From: Gymnogyps californianus
Lineage: Eukaryota; Chordata; Aves; Accipitriformes; Cathartidae
Direction of reading: 5' to 3'
Assembly (NCBI RefSeq): GCF_018139145.2
Contig: NC_059477.1
Span: forward strand, 19,021,522-19,085,521
Length of the DNA stretch: 64,000 bases
The first letter of the stretch is position 1, and each line of letters begins with the position of its first letter. Below are positions 50,370 through 62,489 of the stretch, in pieces. A program made the translations under genes and the position numbers. The notes below the pieces were generated by a model, which was given only the letters and a program-made list of their open reading frames with translations, was not told the origin of the DNA and did no database searches.

Positions 50370-53300
50370 GGAAGTCAGTGCCGCTCCGTGACCTTTCCAT
50401 GAACTTTCTAGGAGATGCAAAGATCAGTCAAGAAGGCAAAGGTCAGCATTCATGCTGGTCACAAACAAAAATCAGATTTAGCCAGTGACTGGAAGAGTGT
50501 TTTCGGGCCCTTGGATTATCTGAGCAAAATACTAATAAATACATTTTTCATAGTGAAAAATTGACTCAGTCAGTGTTTCCTGTCTCAGCATGGCTCAGTT
50601 TTGCTGCACTCATCTGACAACTTGTTAGAAGTTATGTTCATTTTCCCCCTGTAATATATCTATGCAGGAGAAAGATGGAGTTAAATAATATGAAGGAAGT
50701 GGCACAATGTGAGAAGAATCTGGGAATTCAGAGTGAGCAGTGCCACTGCTCGTGTTGTGAGACACAAAAGTAGGAGCTGAAGAAAGGAAATTACATGTTG
50801 ATTGCCTACAAAGAAAAACATTGAGTTAAAAGCAAGGCAACAGTAAACGAAGTCTGCAGTTTCAGTTGTAATTGACTTCTCCAGCCTCTCGCACAGTACT
50901 TGGTATCCCATTATACCACAGTGGTATCTTTGTTTAAATCAGGGGGGAAAAAAAATCAGAATGAAATATACAAGTAATATAATCCTACTTTCAGCAGGTC
51001 AGAAGTGAAAACAAATGTGGTGATTTTGCTTCTGCTGTAGCCTGAGGTGGACATTTGCCCAAGTGACAGCATACGAGATACATTTTAGCACAAAACTCCC
51101 ATTGACTTCAATGGGGCCCTGATCTAACCCAGACACAGCAAGTGCTGTATCCTAGAAGAAGCACAAACCCCTACCATATGAGCGTCTTTACTACAGCAGG
51201 CTGGGAGAATCTTGTTCTAAGAAATGAGTTATTAGGAACATTATTTTGTTTCCCCGTGCCTTTGCTTTTCTCACTGGCACAGTCCAATAAACTAATGCAA
51301 ATAGGTAAGTTCCACTTAGGGAAAATGATGAGTGAAGCTCAAGAAGGATTAGAGAGATGTGAAATTTTGGTTACAGATTGGAAAGAATACCTTTAGCTTG
51401 TAATAGTGTATTTTAATAAAGGCAGGTGGCTCTTCCATACACTTTTATCTAACATATTATGAAATTTCTCAATATATCCTTCAACTCAGAAAGTTTTCCA
51501 AGTAAAACAAAGTAAAAGGAAAAAACTTCAAATATTTTGCCCATGCATGATTATTGGTGACTTCAATTATTTCTCATGCTTATTCTTTTTTAGAGTCATC
51601 TGGATTGTTGTGACCACTTCCCCACATCTTTAGCTCCTAAAACAAATGCTCTTTCACCAGTAATTGCTCACTCTGGGGCTAGTTTTACTGTGGTTTCTTT
51701 TGTAAAAAAAAAAAAAAAAAAAAAAGGTTGGGTTCATTCTCCAGCTTTTGCACTAGAAGATGAGTGAAAATGTTTCTGCAAGACCCAAACGCTGCAGCTT
51801 TGGGGCACTTCCTGCCCAGTCCCTGAGAACTGAAGTGCTTTTCAAAACAGCGAGGAGCTGTCAGGAGCACTGAGGCTGCTTTGTGCCTGCCCGAGCAGTG
51901 GGAAGGCAGCTCCTCACGGCCAGGAGCTGGTGTGTACCGAGTCCCGTCTGGACCAGAGCTGGGCTGAAGCTTCCAGCTTCTCCACGAAGGGGTCTGCGGA
52001 GTATGGCCTGGACGGTAATTCTAGATCAGGCTTGGGCTGGGATGGTGAAGCAAGGCATAAATTAGACAAGTTCAAGGCAGGCAGTATTTAATACACATAA
52101 TACAGAGAGGGCTTACAGCCAGGGCTACTCTTCTGTCTCTGCTGCAAAGCAGAATAATGGAAAATCCGATATTTTAATCTTTCTGCAAATATTTTAACTC
52201 CTTTTAAAGTCCTTCTAATGATAGCATTTACTTCATACTCCCGCCAGCACTGCTGGGTGTAGGAGGGCTCATAGATTCTGAAGTGGCTGTGGAGCCTCTT
52301 CTTGTCCCATCAGCCAGCAGAGAAATATTACCCAACAGCAAATAAACGGCACTGGCCAACTTTTACTCAGGGGTATGAAAGCATCTTGCCAGGGAACACT
52401 CTGATCTACGTACATTGACTTTTTAAAAAGCTGGAAGAGTCTGAGAGGACTGTAAAAGCAGCTAAGGTCATGCAAACGTTTTAAAATGGTAAACATGATG
52501 ACTAATAGACATTCAACCTATTAAGCTGAAAAGAGCCATCGTCCCAGTCTTGGAAGCTTAACATTGGAGACAATCAGTAAATAATTAAATGACAGCAGCA
52601 GAACATTCATCTCGGCCCATTTTCAGGGAAGTTAAGTCTTGTCAGACAAGTGTGATCTTAGTTTTTTTGATGAAATAGCAAGTTCTATTGATAAAGTCAA
52701 AAACTCCAACAAAGCAATGATGTACTCACATTAAATGGACTAAACCAAACAAACAGATGATACTGAGTAACTGGGAACTGAAAGCCACCATCCTCTGTTG
52801 AGGCCCCACAGGCACTGGCCCTTGTTCCGCTCCTATTCCATAGCCAAGGGTGACAGCGAGGCAGGGGCAGGGACACACCACCCAGACAAGAGCAGAGCAG
52901 GTCCAGTGAAAGTAACCACGGTCAGCCAAAAGTCCGCTCATCTCAGGCAAGTCCATAGGGCCAAGGCAGGTCTGAGGTCAAGCTGGGAAGTCAGGTCAGC
53001 AAGGCCAGATCAGGCTCGGCACAGTACAAGGCTGGTGCAGGCACACCTAAAATGTAACCTGGGCAAGGACCAAGGGCAAAAGCCTGAGCTTAAATGCAGC
53101 TTCCAAGCCAGTGGACAAAAGCCCCACTGTTTCGCCTGCAGCTCTTTCTCACCGCTTAGCTGCTTTCATGGGAGCTCGATCCAGGGTTACACAACTGCAC
53201 CATGTTAGAGCAGCCCTGGAGCGCAGGCAGCCAAAGCCATGGTGGGGCTGAGGGGCGAAGAGCCTGCAGAGCAACTCAGGGCCTCAGCATGGACTTGGGA

Positions 53301-53460
53301 ATAATGGTAGCTAAACAAAAAGGAACGCAGACTTTCAGTACAATATACAGAGGACGATGTGAAGACAGGAAGAAGATACACAGCATTAACTAGATTTCAG
53401 AAGGTGCTGTTATACCTGCATAGAGCATTAGTGAAAATGCTCGTGGGAATATTGGGTCGG
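50370..53460. other. Noncoding stretch with poly-A and AGGTCA-like patch
   Basis: It includes a 22-base A run at 51,704-51,725 and a stretch at about 52,940-53,030 rich in AGGTC/CAGG words, with AGGTCTGAGGTCA (52,968-52,980), a DR1-type nuclear-receptor arrangement. A 136-aa + frame at 52,798-53,208 crosses that patch and has no recognised domain. No gene is supported. Confidence 0.45.
51098..51130 (+). repeat. Fragment of sauropsid 'cattgacttcaatggg' repeat
   Basis: cccattgacttcaatggg (51,098-51,115) is the family's core, itself a near palindrome with 8-bp arms around CT. It is followed by gccctgatctaaccc. It is the best-preserved copy of this wording in the window. Confidence 0.65.
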
Positions 53461-53469
53461 TTCTTGAGG

Positions 53470-53850
53470 TATATTATGAAACTAGAAAAAGTTTAAAAAA
53501 AGAAGTTCAAAGAAAAAAAGAGTCAAGAAAACATGCCTTGATCTGTTAAGGTTATCCAAGAAGGAGTTAAAAAGTGACTTAATCAAAGTCTGCAGGTATC
53601 TACATAAGGAAGAGATTTCTGATAACAAATAGCTATTTAGTCTAACAGAAAAAGGCACAATAAGATTCAATGGTTGGAAGCTGCCGTACTTTCTCTAGCA
53701 TGGGCCATTAATCATCGGAACAACCTACCGCAGGATGTGGTAGATCATTTGAAGTCTTTAAATCAAGACTGCATCTTTACAAAAGAAATTCCCTCTCTCA
53801 AACAGAAAATCTGCATCTGATGCAGAAACTGCTCTTTGGGGTTTACACCC
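53470..53850 (+). mobile_element. CR1-type LINE 3' fragment
   Basis: Seen, in order: 'gaaactagaaaaagtttaaa', 'ctgcaggtatctacataagg', 'aacagaaaaaggcacaataagattcaatggttggaag', 'cattaatcatcggaacaacctaccgcaggatgtggtag', 'gaagtctttaaatcaagactgcatcttta'. Known: this order (small exported-ORF remainder, 'caatggctggaag', 'ccattggaacaa-ttacc...gtggtggattc', 'tttaaatcaagattggatg') is that of the 3' region of CR1 retrotransposons of birds, crocodilians and turtles. The usual terminal 'gatgatcacaatggtcccttctggcc' part is not recognisable. The copy is old and non-functional. Confidence 0.75.
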
Positions 53851-54439
53851 TGAATTGCTCAAGGATTGAGGTGAAAGTCCTTAAAATCTATTAAATTAAA
53901 CAGCTCAGTGGAAAAAATAGTAAAGACAAATAAGTGGGATGTTATAAGGCAGCATAACAGATTCGTGTGCCTTTTTGTCACTAAAACTCGCACAGCTACT
54001 TACAAGAACAAATTTACGGAAAAGAAGCAGAAGGGGAAAGGAAAAAGGTATTCCTTCTAAAGTATATGTTTTCTATCCTTTAAGCACAGTGTGATAAAGA
54101 CACGCTTTTTGCTTGAAGTTCATCTGGTGGAGTTCTGACTGCGCATGGTGATGGGCTCACCAGTTGTTATTTATGAAGCATGGATTCTTGGGCATGGTTA
54201 AAAAATACCAGTTGGCTTTCTTTCAGTTAAATCCCATTCCTTTGAGGCCAATTTAATCATGCCTGAAAGAGATCTGTAAAACAGAAGCACTTTGAGTTTC
54301 CTACAGAGAAAAAAGGAAGACACCAGCCTGTGGGAGAGAATACAGCTCTTATGTCAAAAAGAGCAAATGCATAGGGTGCAATTCCATGGCTATACTTTTG
54401 AGTTCAAACTGCCTAAGTTTATGGCCAGAACTTCCATGG

Positions 54440-54600
54440 GGAGGGGCACGGGTATATGAGGATATTTGCTACTTTTTATAGTAATAGCACTAAGCATTTA
54501 TGTAATTCTAGCGCTCTGCTTTGACAGGACCTTCTTTGTGCTGGGAGCTGCACAAACACAGAAAAAAAGGGAGGGAGAGGACAATCTATGCACTGGAAAA
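54440..54600 (-). repeat. 3' part of an old sauropsid SINE/LINE-like repeat
   Basis: Read on the - strand, 'tctgtgtttgtgcagctcccagcacaaagaaggtcc' (54,527-54,562) matches the same phrase family as 41,059-41,158 ('tgtgtttgtacagcgcctagcacaatggggtcc'). The window therefore holds two copies in opposite orientation. Confidence 0.5.
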
Positions 54601-54609
54601 GCGCTGTAG

Positions 54610-57600
54610 CCCAAAGTCTCTAGCAGCCTGCGCAGAAAACTTGAGCTGGCCTTTCAGGGCTGCTGCCATAACAGAAAAAGGACTCTGGTTCCCTACCTGC
54701 TTTGAGCCTGCGTGAAAAACCTTTCTCTCAGATTTTATGTACGGTTTTAGCTTCTGATATGCAAACAGATGCTGGATCAACGTGTCTGTTCCAAGTTCAC
54801 TGGGCTTTTCATGATCAGAGAGTAATAGTAACGAGCTGGATTCAGAGATTATGCTGGCTCTGCTCCATCTGTCCCTTGGGATCCAGTAGTTATGTCCTTC
54901 ACCCTTCTGTGACCTAAGCATATGTAATACATGTAGCACGGCTCGAGACAGTGTATGAGGAAACGAAAATGCATAGGGATATACCTGCTAATTTGTTATC
55001 TGCATGCCAATGAACATGGCAGCACAGCTGCACGTGCAGGCTGCCTGTGTGTGCATGCTCTGTGTGTGTGCATGCTGCATGTGTACACCATCCCCCCCGC
55101 TGCAATATGACAGATTTCCAATTAAAATTGGGAGCTCTGTGGAGTGTTTTATGCCTGTACTATTCCTGGTAAACCTGCTACAGTACAAATAAGAATCAGT
55201 CGCAACAGTTCAGTAGAGTTCCTACTGTCAAGTCCTTAAATTCATTAGCCATTTCTCATATTTTGCCATTTACATTCTCCTCTTTCCATAAGCTTATAAA
55301 AACAAACAATTAGTTAAGAAAATTTCTAGGGCTTTTCTCCCCGCACAAGCCATTTTCAGTCTTCCTTCTTCTAAAGCCTGGTGTTGGGCTGAGCAGCATT
55401 TTTACCCCCTGGGGTCTGTGTTTCACCAGTGATGGTAGCCAGATGAGGGTGTTTCAGGATGACACAAAGTACCATCTCCACAGAGGCCAAACATCTCTCT
55501 GAATTACCCCACAAGTGCTGCTGACTGGAGAAGCCAGGGAGAAGGCAAGAGGCTCAGCTGCTGTTCAGCATGTCACAGCACTGTTAGCCCAATCTGTCAG
55601 TCATCACAGCCCAGATCCCACACTGAAACCTCCACAGGCTTTGAATCAAGCCTTAAGCATTATAGTACTTCGGGACTGTGTGTGCATGTGCATGGTTTCT
55701 GGGTGCATGTTTCAATTTTGTTTTGTTCTGGAAATACCAAGTATGTCCTTTGAGACCATTAGAAATGAGGTTTATATAGACATGGTAAAAGACCACTGTA
55801 GGCAAGGATAATAAAATATGAAATTATTATGAGAGACATAACAACTGGTTTAAAATAGGAAGTGCTGAGTTTTTCAAGTTGAGCAAGTATGATTATTTTT
55901 CTCTTTCATTTTCTGAGCGCCTGTAAGTATATAGAGTCCTAATTTGAGAACTGGAACAAACTGGGTTTGTTTATGAGCAAGCAATATAAACTCATCTATC
56001 AGACTCATCAGTATGTGGGCCAAATCATAATTACCATCTCACTGTTGGCTTTAAGAGAACAATGACACTTACCCCATGTGAGGATGTGCCCCTTATTTTT
56101 TGAATCAGGAATGCTAAGAGCTTTGCTTCTGGCAAGGACAACTCTAAAAGGAATCATTCCTAATGCAATCTGTCCTTGAAATAAAGCTCCCTGTCATCTG
56201 CATTCCCTGTGTCATCTCATACGGGCTTCAAATACAAAATTTTCATTGTTTTTATATGACATTGTTGGGATGGGAAAAAATATTCGCAACATGATTCCTA
56301 ACAGAATCTGCATGAAGTCATCACACATTTGACTTCCTGCTAGACATAAATCCATTATCTTCCAAACTGTGTTGCTCACATGACATTCCTCCTAAGCAGC
56401 TGCAGTTGATAAGAGCTACTCTGCATAATTTGCTTTGAAGTATCTTTGCGATAGGATTAACCAGATGATGTGCTCTTTTTTTTTCTCTCCCTCTTTCCCT
56501 CTTTCTCTCTCATTGTTGTTGTTGTCATCGTCGTCATCGTGGTCCTGTTCCTACAGAGAGGTTTGTGGACTGCAGATACCCATGGGATATATGTACACCT
56601 TGTGCGCAGATTGTCTGTATCTTACCCTAAACGTGTTAATGTTTGAACTGCTAGAAATAACACAGAGAAATCTGAAACTGCTAAAATCAGACAGTAAAAA
56701 GCCACTGCAATTAGCCAGTACAAGTACTTGACAATACATCTGATTTACTAACAAATGACTGTTCTATCTTTCCATCAGCTTGCTTTCAAGTCCAAGTATG
56801 CATTGTTTTTCAGTCACTAGCTTTTGAAACATGATTTCATTAGCAAGAACACTTTGGCATTGTCTGAAAAAGAGAATAGTTTATATTTTTATTGAGTGAC
56901 AACATCTCTCTCTTCTGAGACACTGAATTGTTTTGCAGCTTCTTCCAAGGGATGGTTTTGTTTTGAGTGAAGAACCACATCTTTGCCCACTCGTTTTCTG
57001 CATCACTTGTCATACACAATGCAAAGGAAGTGACTATGAAAATGCAAATGAATATCCTCGTCTAAGTACTGCTAATATGATAGCATGCTGCACATCTGAA
57101 TGGCTCAGAAAATTAATGGGCACCATTCTGAACTGTGGAAACATGAGCTATGGTGAGAAAGTTGGAATTCAGATTTATTGCTTCTTCCTTCTCATCTCCA
57201 ATCCTTGAATAAAAGAAAGAAACATTTATAGGACGTAAGTTTAAGTACCTTAATCTTATCAGCTTGGGCTTGGCTTTTTGTTCTTCTATGTTCAAATGAA
57301 GCACCTCATCAAAATTAGATTAAGATGGTAAATAAAATCAAGGTCAACTTTTTATTAACTTTTGGGGTTTACCTCCCCTCTGTTTAAATGCATTGGCTCT
57401 GAAATCTCCCGGCTCCAGCCGCTGGATGTTTAGAGGCAATACTGCAGACTTTTAGGTTTTATGGATTCTACAAGAACAATATAACATGATACTGACAATC
57501 ATAAACAGATACTAAGTTGTTTCAGTTTGGAAACAATTGCAGCCATATAACCCTTGGTGGGCTCTTTTATATGAACTTTTATTTTTCTCTGTACAATGGC

Positions 57601-59560
57601 TAACATGGGAACTATCCCCCATCCAATAGAGCAGCTTGTATTTGCTCAGGAAATGGTTAAGTTACAGCAGGTCACCCCTGTTACTTCATGGAAATGCTTT
57701 GATTTGTCTTCCATACTAAAACAGTTAGAGTCATTTGTTTTACTAACAACTCCCCTCAGAGCAGAACCTCAATACTATCTTAAAACAAAATTAACTTCAC
57801 ACATGACTTTGTCAAGAAGCTTATTTCCATCTCAGGAGAGTTCAAATTTCATAAAATCTGGACACAGTGTAGTTAAGAGGACAGACTTTGGAAGTGTTAT
57901 TTCCTTTCTTTTTGCTGCCCATACTGCCCATTCACCCATGGATTTTTCAGGCAACATAAATGCAACACTTTCCTAAGCACATAAAAATGCCTGTACTTGA
58001 CCAGGCTACCCAGCTCGGCCATTACCAAGAGGGCATTGGGCAAAATACTGGTCGTGTCTCCGACCTGCGTTCTGACTTGCTCAAAGCCTAACCTCATGGA
58101 CGTGTCCACAGCAGTCACAATTAAAAGGCACTTTTTGAGAGCTTCTGGCAATTTGAAAAATATTCAGCATATCTAAAAATAGGGAATAATTCTGGACTGG
58201 CTAATCACTTTTGAAGTGGGGGAAACATAGTTGCAGCCCCCAAAATCGATTGGCAAGGCAGCTTAAAGATACAAGCAGGAGTAGGTGGACAGCAAACAAA
58301 GGGTTTGTATGTATCTTACTCCACCTTTCTCTGAGAAGTCGTATGAACATGAAGCTTTTTACTGTTAAATTTGAGTAAAAGTCCTGTAAGGAAAAAAAAC
58401 CAACTAAATAAAACAAACAAAAAAAACCCTGCCCCTCATGACTGTACCTCCTGTTGTTTAATTATTGTAGTTTAATGGTGATAAGTCTAGTTCATCTTGC
58501 ACATCCACATCGGTAGAGAACACTTTCTGGACTTGAAATAGAGGAAAGTAAAAGATTTCTCTTTGTTACAATTTCAAAGCACTTCGCATTCACCACAAAC
58601 CGCCTGCAAACAGTAAAGCTCAGAATACCAGCCTGTATCAAGTCATTAACCTTTTAGGACTCAATCAAAGCACTGTTGTGTGACACTTTATTAATGAGTG
58701 CTTTAATGTGGTATATAAAAGCTAACAAACATGGCAACTGGCAATGATTCATCAAATCTGATATTCCATCAAACATTTTATTTTGAAGACTGACACTTTT
58801 TAAAAATAATCCAATGGAATACAACTTCAGAGGAGTGCCTTTAATGAAATTCATCCCCCTCTTTTTAGGACTTTTCCAGATTGTATTTAGACACCCAACA
58901 AAAGCAAGAAAAGTCCATTAAAAACTGAAACAGGTGTGCGACCTTCTAAATAACATTTGAACATATTTTAAGGAATCTGTTGTGAAGAGTGAAGGAAGTT
59001 GTCCTTATAAATACACTTGCAGTTTAGGTCACACATTGTCTGCAGTCATTGCTAGGAGGCAAAAGCCCTGTTGTAAAACAGCTGGGCTTCTTGGCTTGGG
59101 GCAAAGGCAAATTCCACAGCCAGAAACCTAATTAGACACTTTTGGAATTCACGGCATCCTTTCATGCTATGACCTTTTCCTTTCTGTCTTCCCCTCTCTT
59201 CTCTCCAGCTCACCCCCATATGTCCTCCTCCCTCCTGCCCCCCATGAGCATTTGATCCTCTCCTTACTAAATATGTTGCTTTTTTGCATAAATACTGTCT
59301 ACTGGCCAAATTCACTCCTGCTGGTAATAAGAGCAACTTGGAAGTCAACAAGTTTATGTCATGGCTAAATGTGTCCCCATGATCCATTTAACTTCTAGGT
59401 GACTCTAAGCTTATCCAGTCTCCTAAAAATTTCCAAAAACAGAAGAGTGATGTCAAAGAAACAGCTTCATCTGTCCTGGAAAATTTCAGAAGTCCCCAAA
59501 GAATTCTCATTTTGCCCTGGAACAAAAAGCAAAATATTCTGACTTTTTTCAAAACTCACC
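54610..59560. other. Noncoding stretch, no gene seen
   Basis: No gene was recognised. A pyrimidine-rich tract (56,474-56,511) is followed by (TTG)n and then by an acceptor-like CTACAG at 56,551-56,556. The frame beyond it (to 56,731) has no known domain. A TG/CATG-rich patch lies near 55,030-55,085 and an A-rich run near 58,391-58,426. Confidence 0.45.
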
Positions 59561-59574
59561 GAGGCGTGGTCTAA

Positions 59575-59695
59575 CCATGCCCCATTGCCAGGGCACTCAC
59601 CTGAATGCAGAAAGCCCAGGTTCAAATTCCTGGAGGGACTTGAACCTGGGTCTTGCACGTGTCACAGGTAGATACACCAGCTCCTGGCCTCACGT
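59575..59695. repeat. Palindromic tRNA-like repeat
   Basis: cccaggttcaa (59,615-59,625) and ttgaacctggg (59,640-59,650) are perfect 11-bp inverted arms around 14 nt. Weaker pairing continues outward (gggcactcacctg against caggtagatacacc). Each half contains a B-box-like GGTTCAA. I recall this palindromic wording ('gggcactcacctgggatgtgggagacccaggttcaagtccc...') from sauropsid DNA, where it is repetitive. Confidence 0.65.
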
Positions 59696-59935
59696 GGGCT
59701 GCTTTTTGGACTGAAGTAGCAATTCTGATCTGAACCTGACTTTTCTCCTTGAAAGATTTTGCATATCCACAAAGCATTTTTCATATTGCCAGATAGGTAT
59801 TTTTCAATGAACAGTGTATCACCACAAATTTGCCAACCTCCTATATGCTCAGACAAACACATTCAAAACTTTTCTAAAAGGATGCTACACTTTAATTTAA
59901 ATGTTACTTGTGTCAAGGGGAAATAATATCCAAAA

Positions 59936-59961
59936 ACACCTAGATACAAGAATCTAGGTGT
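59936..59961. repeat. 10-bp perfect hairpin
   Basis: acacctagat (59,936-59,945) and atctaggtgt (59,952-59,961) pair exactly around a 6-nt loop. It has no T-run after it and no known regulatory role in this type of genome. Confidence 0.65.
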
Positions 59962-60530
59962 CTTGTAAAATAAATTAACAACTGATAGAAACAAAAGGCT
60001 ATTAAATGCCACTGAAGATGTCTAATTTACAGCGAGACTATTATATATCATTTTCTTAAATTGTTTTTATAACGTAAGTTGTAATTCTTATCCAAACTCA
60101 TTTCCAGCCAAAGAGCATGTTCTCTTACACAGATTTTTCACTTAACTAAAAATTGCAGGATTCATCCATTTAAAAAGAAAAAAAGTATGATAAATAGGAT
60201 ATTTTAACTGAATTGGGTAATGGAGAACTGCTGTGCCACTCCTGAGAAATGTCTATAACTCACTCACACCTTCTGCTATTTGTATAGCATGTTGACTCAT
60301 GAATCACAGAGTAGCTATCATAAAAAAAACAATGTCTCCTTGACAAAAAATACATTTAACTCAGCTGAGATTTGCAGTAAAGATTCATGCCTACATTTTT
60401 AAAATCACAAATGCTGTTATGTTACACTTGGGGAACTGTTTTGGTAAACCTGTGCACTTCAGTAGTACATTTCCTGCTGCGAGTCCCAGAAAGCACTAAT
60501 GAATTGCTTCTCACCACGTTCCTGGAAGGA

Positions 60531-60640
60531 TCATTCTCATTTTACAGATGGAAAAACTGAGGCAGAGGAGCTCACTAAGGTGACCGGGGAGGAGTGAAGC
60601 TCAAAGCAGAGGGCAGGAGTAAATGCTGCCTTGGGCAACT
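60531..60640 (+). repeat. MIR-type SINE fragment
   Basis: 'tctcattttacagatggaaaaactgaggcagaggagctcactaaggtgac' is close to the MIR core 'ccccattttacagatgaggaaactgaggcacagagaggttaagtgac'. It is the best-preserved MIR copy in the window. Confidence 0.75.
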
Positions 60641-60649
60641 TGCACCTAT

Positions 60650-62460
60650 TTTCCATGGTTGCCAGCTCCAGCAACGTGGACCTTGCTTCCACTCCGCCTA
60701 CCCACCAGCAGTACCTTTCCTCTAGCTGCCCTTTTTCAGATCAAATGGGCTTTTTAGACTTTTTGTTTGTTACAGAAAAACATATTTTTCCCTAGCCAAA
60801 GACATTCTGATATGGTGTGGTTTTGTGAGGAAAGAAACAGGAGGGTTTAGGCAGATTTTGGTGAAATATGTAGAGCAGTTGGGACAGGGGAAGGTGAGAG
60901 GTGCCCATAGCTGGGCGAGAGGTGTCATAGCTGCGAATGGTGAGAAACAGTACTTGTCACAGTCACTGGCAGTGGGAAAGGGAAGAAAATAGCTACAGGG
61001 TGTGCAGGGGGACGGCCAGAGTTGGGTTTTCCTCCAACGAAAAAGAAAGTTCATTTCTCAAGGCTTGCGGGGCAGAGGGTAAATATCGGCCAGCACTTGG
61101 AGGGTGCCAGAGGTGCTGGGTGAGAGGACATCCTGGCAGAACAAAGTCCCAGTATCAACAAAGAAGGAAACAAAAAACACAGGGCTCTTCATGACTTCAA
61201 ATACACACAATATTGCCTCTACCACTGCGATTAGCAAGGCAGTCCTGGGCTTCTCCATGCCACAACGAGCTGCACGTGCTGGCCGCAGACGCCGGGCACC
61301 CTGGGCTGACTTCCAGCACGCCCCAGCCCTGCGTCTTCAGCCAGGACTGAAGAGGTGCAGCACATTCCTCAGCCCGGGCCCTAAAAATATCTCTCATTTT
61401 ATCTTCCAGAACAAGCATGTATCCATTACATGCTATTGTTATTTGCATGAGATTAAATATTTAAATCAGAGAAAAATATTGTTCATTATCATTTGCAAGT
61501 ATCATTTTAATCATAAACTAAACCTCAAAGCAACACTAAGCATGCATGATTACTACCTGGTCAGCATCATCAAGGTCCCCTGGAAAAACTAATTACTATG
61601 TTACTATAGATCTACATACCTTGGAGATAAATGTTGTTTGCATCTCCTTCCCTAATGACAGAATGGAGATGGTTCAGTAAAACACCCTACCTCTTAATAT
61701 GCAGGGTTTGTTGTAGGAGCAGCTCAATTCATATTTCCACCAGTTTGATGGTAAGTGAACAGCAGTAGCAATATTAATCTGCAGTAACCTGTCAGTGAAC
61801 TCTACAGCTAATAGGATGTAGTTATGATTTTACCATCAATCAGAACTGAACAGGCCCTGGACAATCCTTACAGCACTGCCTCAAAAAATCTAATTGTGCA
61901 AAAGCTTCATCGGTTTCCAACATTTCTTTTTTATCTGTCACAGACTTTTGGCCTACTACACAACCTTTTATTATTGGTCTTATTGCATTAGCTTGTTGGA
62001 CAAAAAAGAAAAGGCTAAATCTAAGAGTTCCCCTGCATTCCATCATTTGTTACCATGTGGGATCCTATTTGACAGTTCCATATTATTTTAGATTTAGATA
62101 AATATTATTAGGACATATGGTATTGCGTGAACTTTTGAACCGCTGATTGCCAATGTATAAAAAAAGGCTAGTAATATTTTTACCTCTGCATTTGCATGTT
62201 CAAATGTATAAGAAATAGATAACAAAAATGGAAGAATTAAGCTGCAACACACGACTGGATTTTAGACGAAATGTAAACCCAGACTTTTTTTTTTTAGTTA
62301 ATTGTATTCACAGAGTAGCAGAATAGTTGAAAAATGAATTATTAACAACTAACATGAACTTTCACAAAAGTTAGAGTTCTACTAGTAATTAAGGTAACTG
62401 TTCATTATTCTTTTTGGGCATTTTTAGTACAACCATCTATTATGTAGTTTTGTAGCTTAA
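60650..62460. other. Noncoding stretch, no gene seen
   Basis: A mildly GC-rich part near 61,260-61,380 gives a 162-aa + frame (61,104-61,592) and an 83-aa - frame. Neither resembles a family, and the C-terminal half of the longer one is ordinary AT-rich translation. Confidence 0.45.
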
Positions 62461-62467
62461 ATTAGAC

Positions 62468-62487
62468 GTGTGTGTGTGTGTGTGTGT
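62468..62487 (+). repeat. (GT)n microsatellite
   Basis: About ten uninterrupted GT units. Confidence 0.9.
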
Positions 62488-62489
62488 AA

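Noticed and set aside
51704..51725. A22 run as the tail of a processed retrocopy
   Set aside because: No recognisable gene body upstream and no target-site duplication.
56474..56731. Polypyrimidine tract plus CTACAG acceptor followed by an open frame
   Set aside because: The tract is a simple-sequence run with (TTG)n and the downstream frame has no known domain or matching donor; an exon cannot be supported.
61104..61592. 162-aa + strand open frame
   Set aside because: Crosses a mildly GC-rich piece and then plain AT-rich DNA; no family resemblance.
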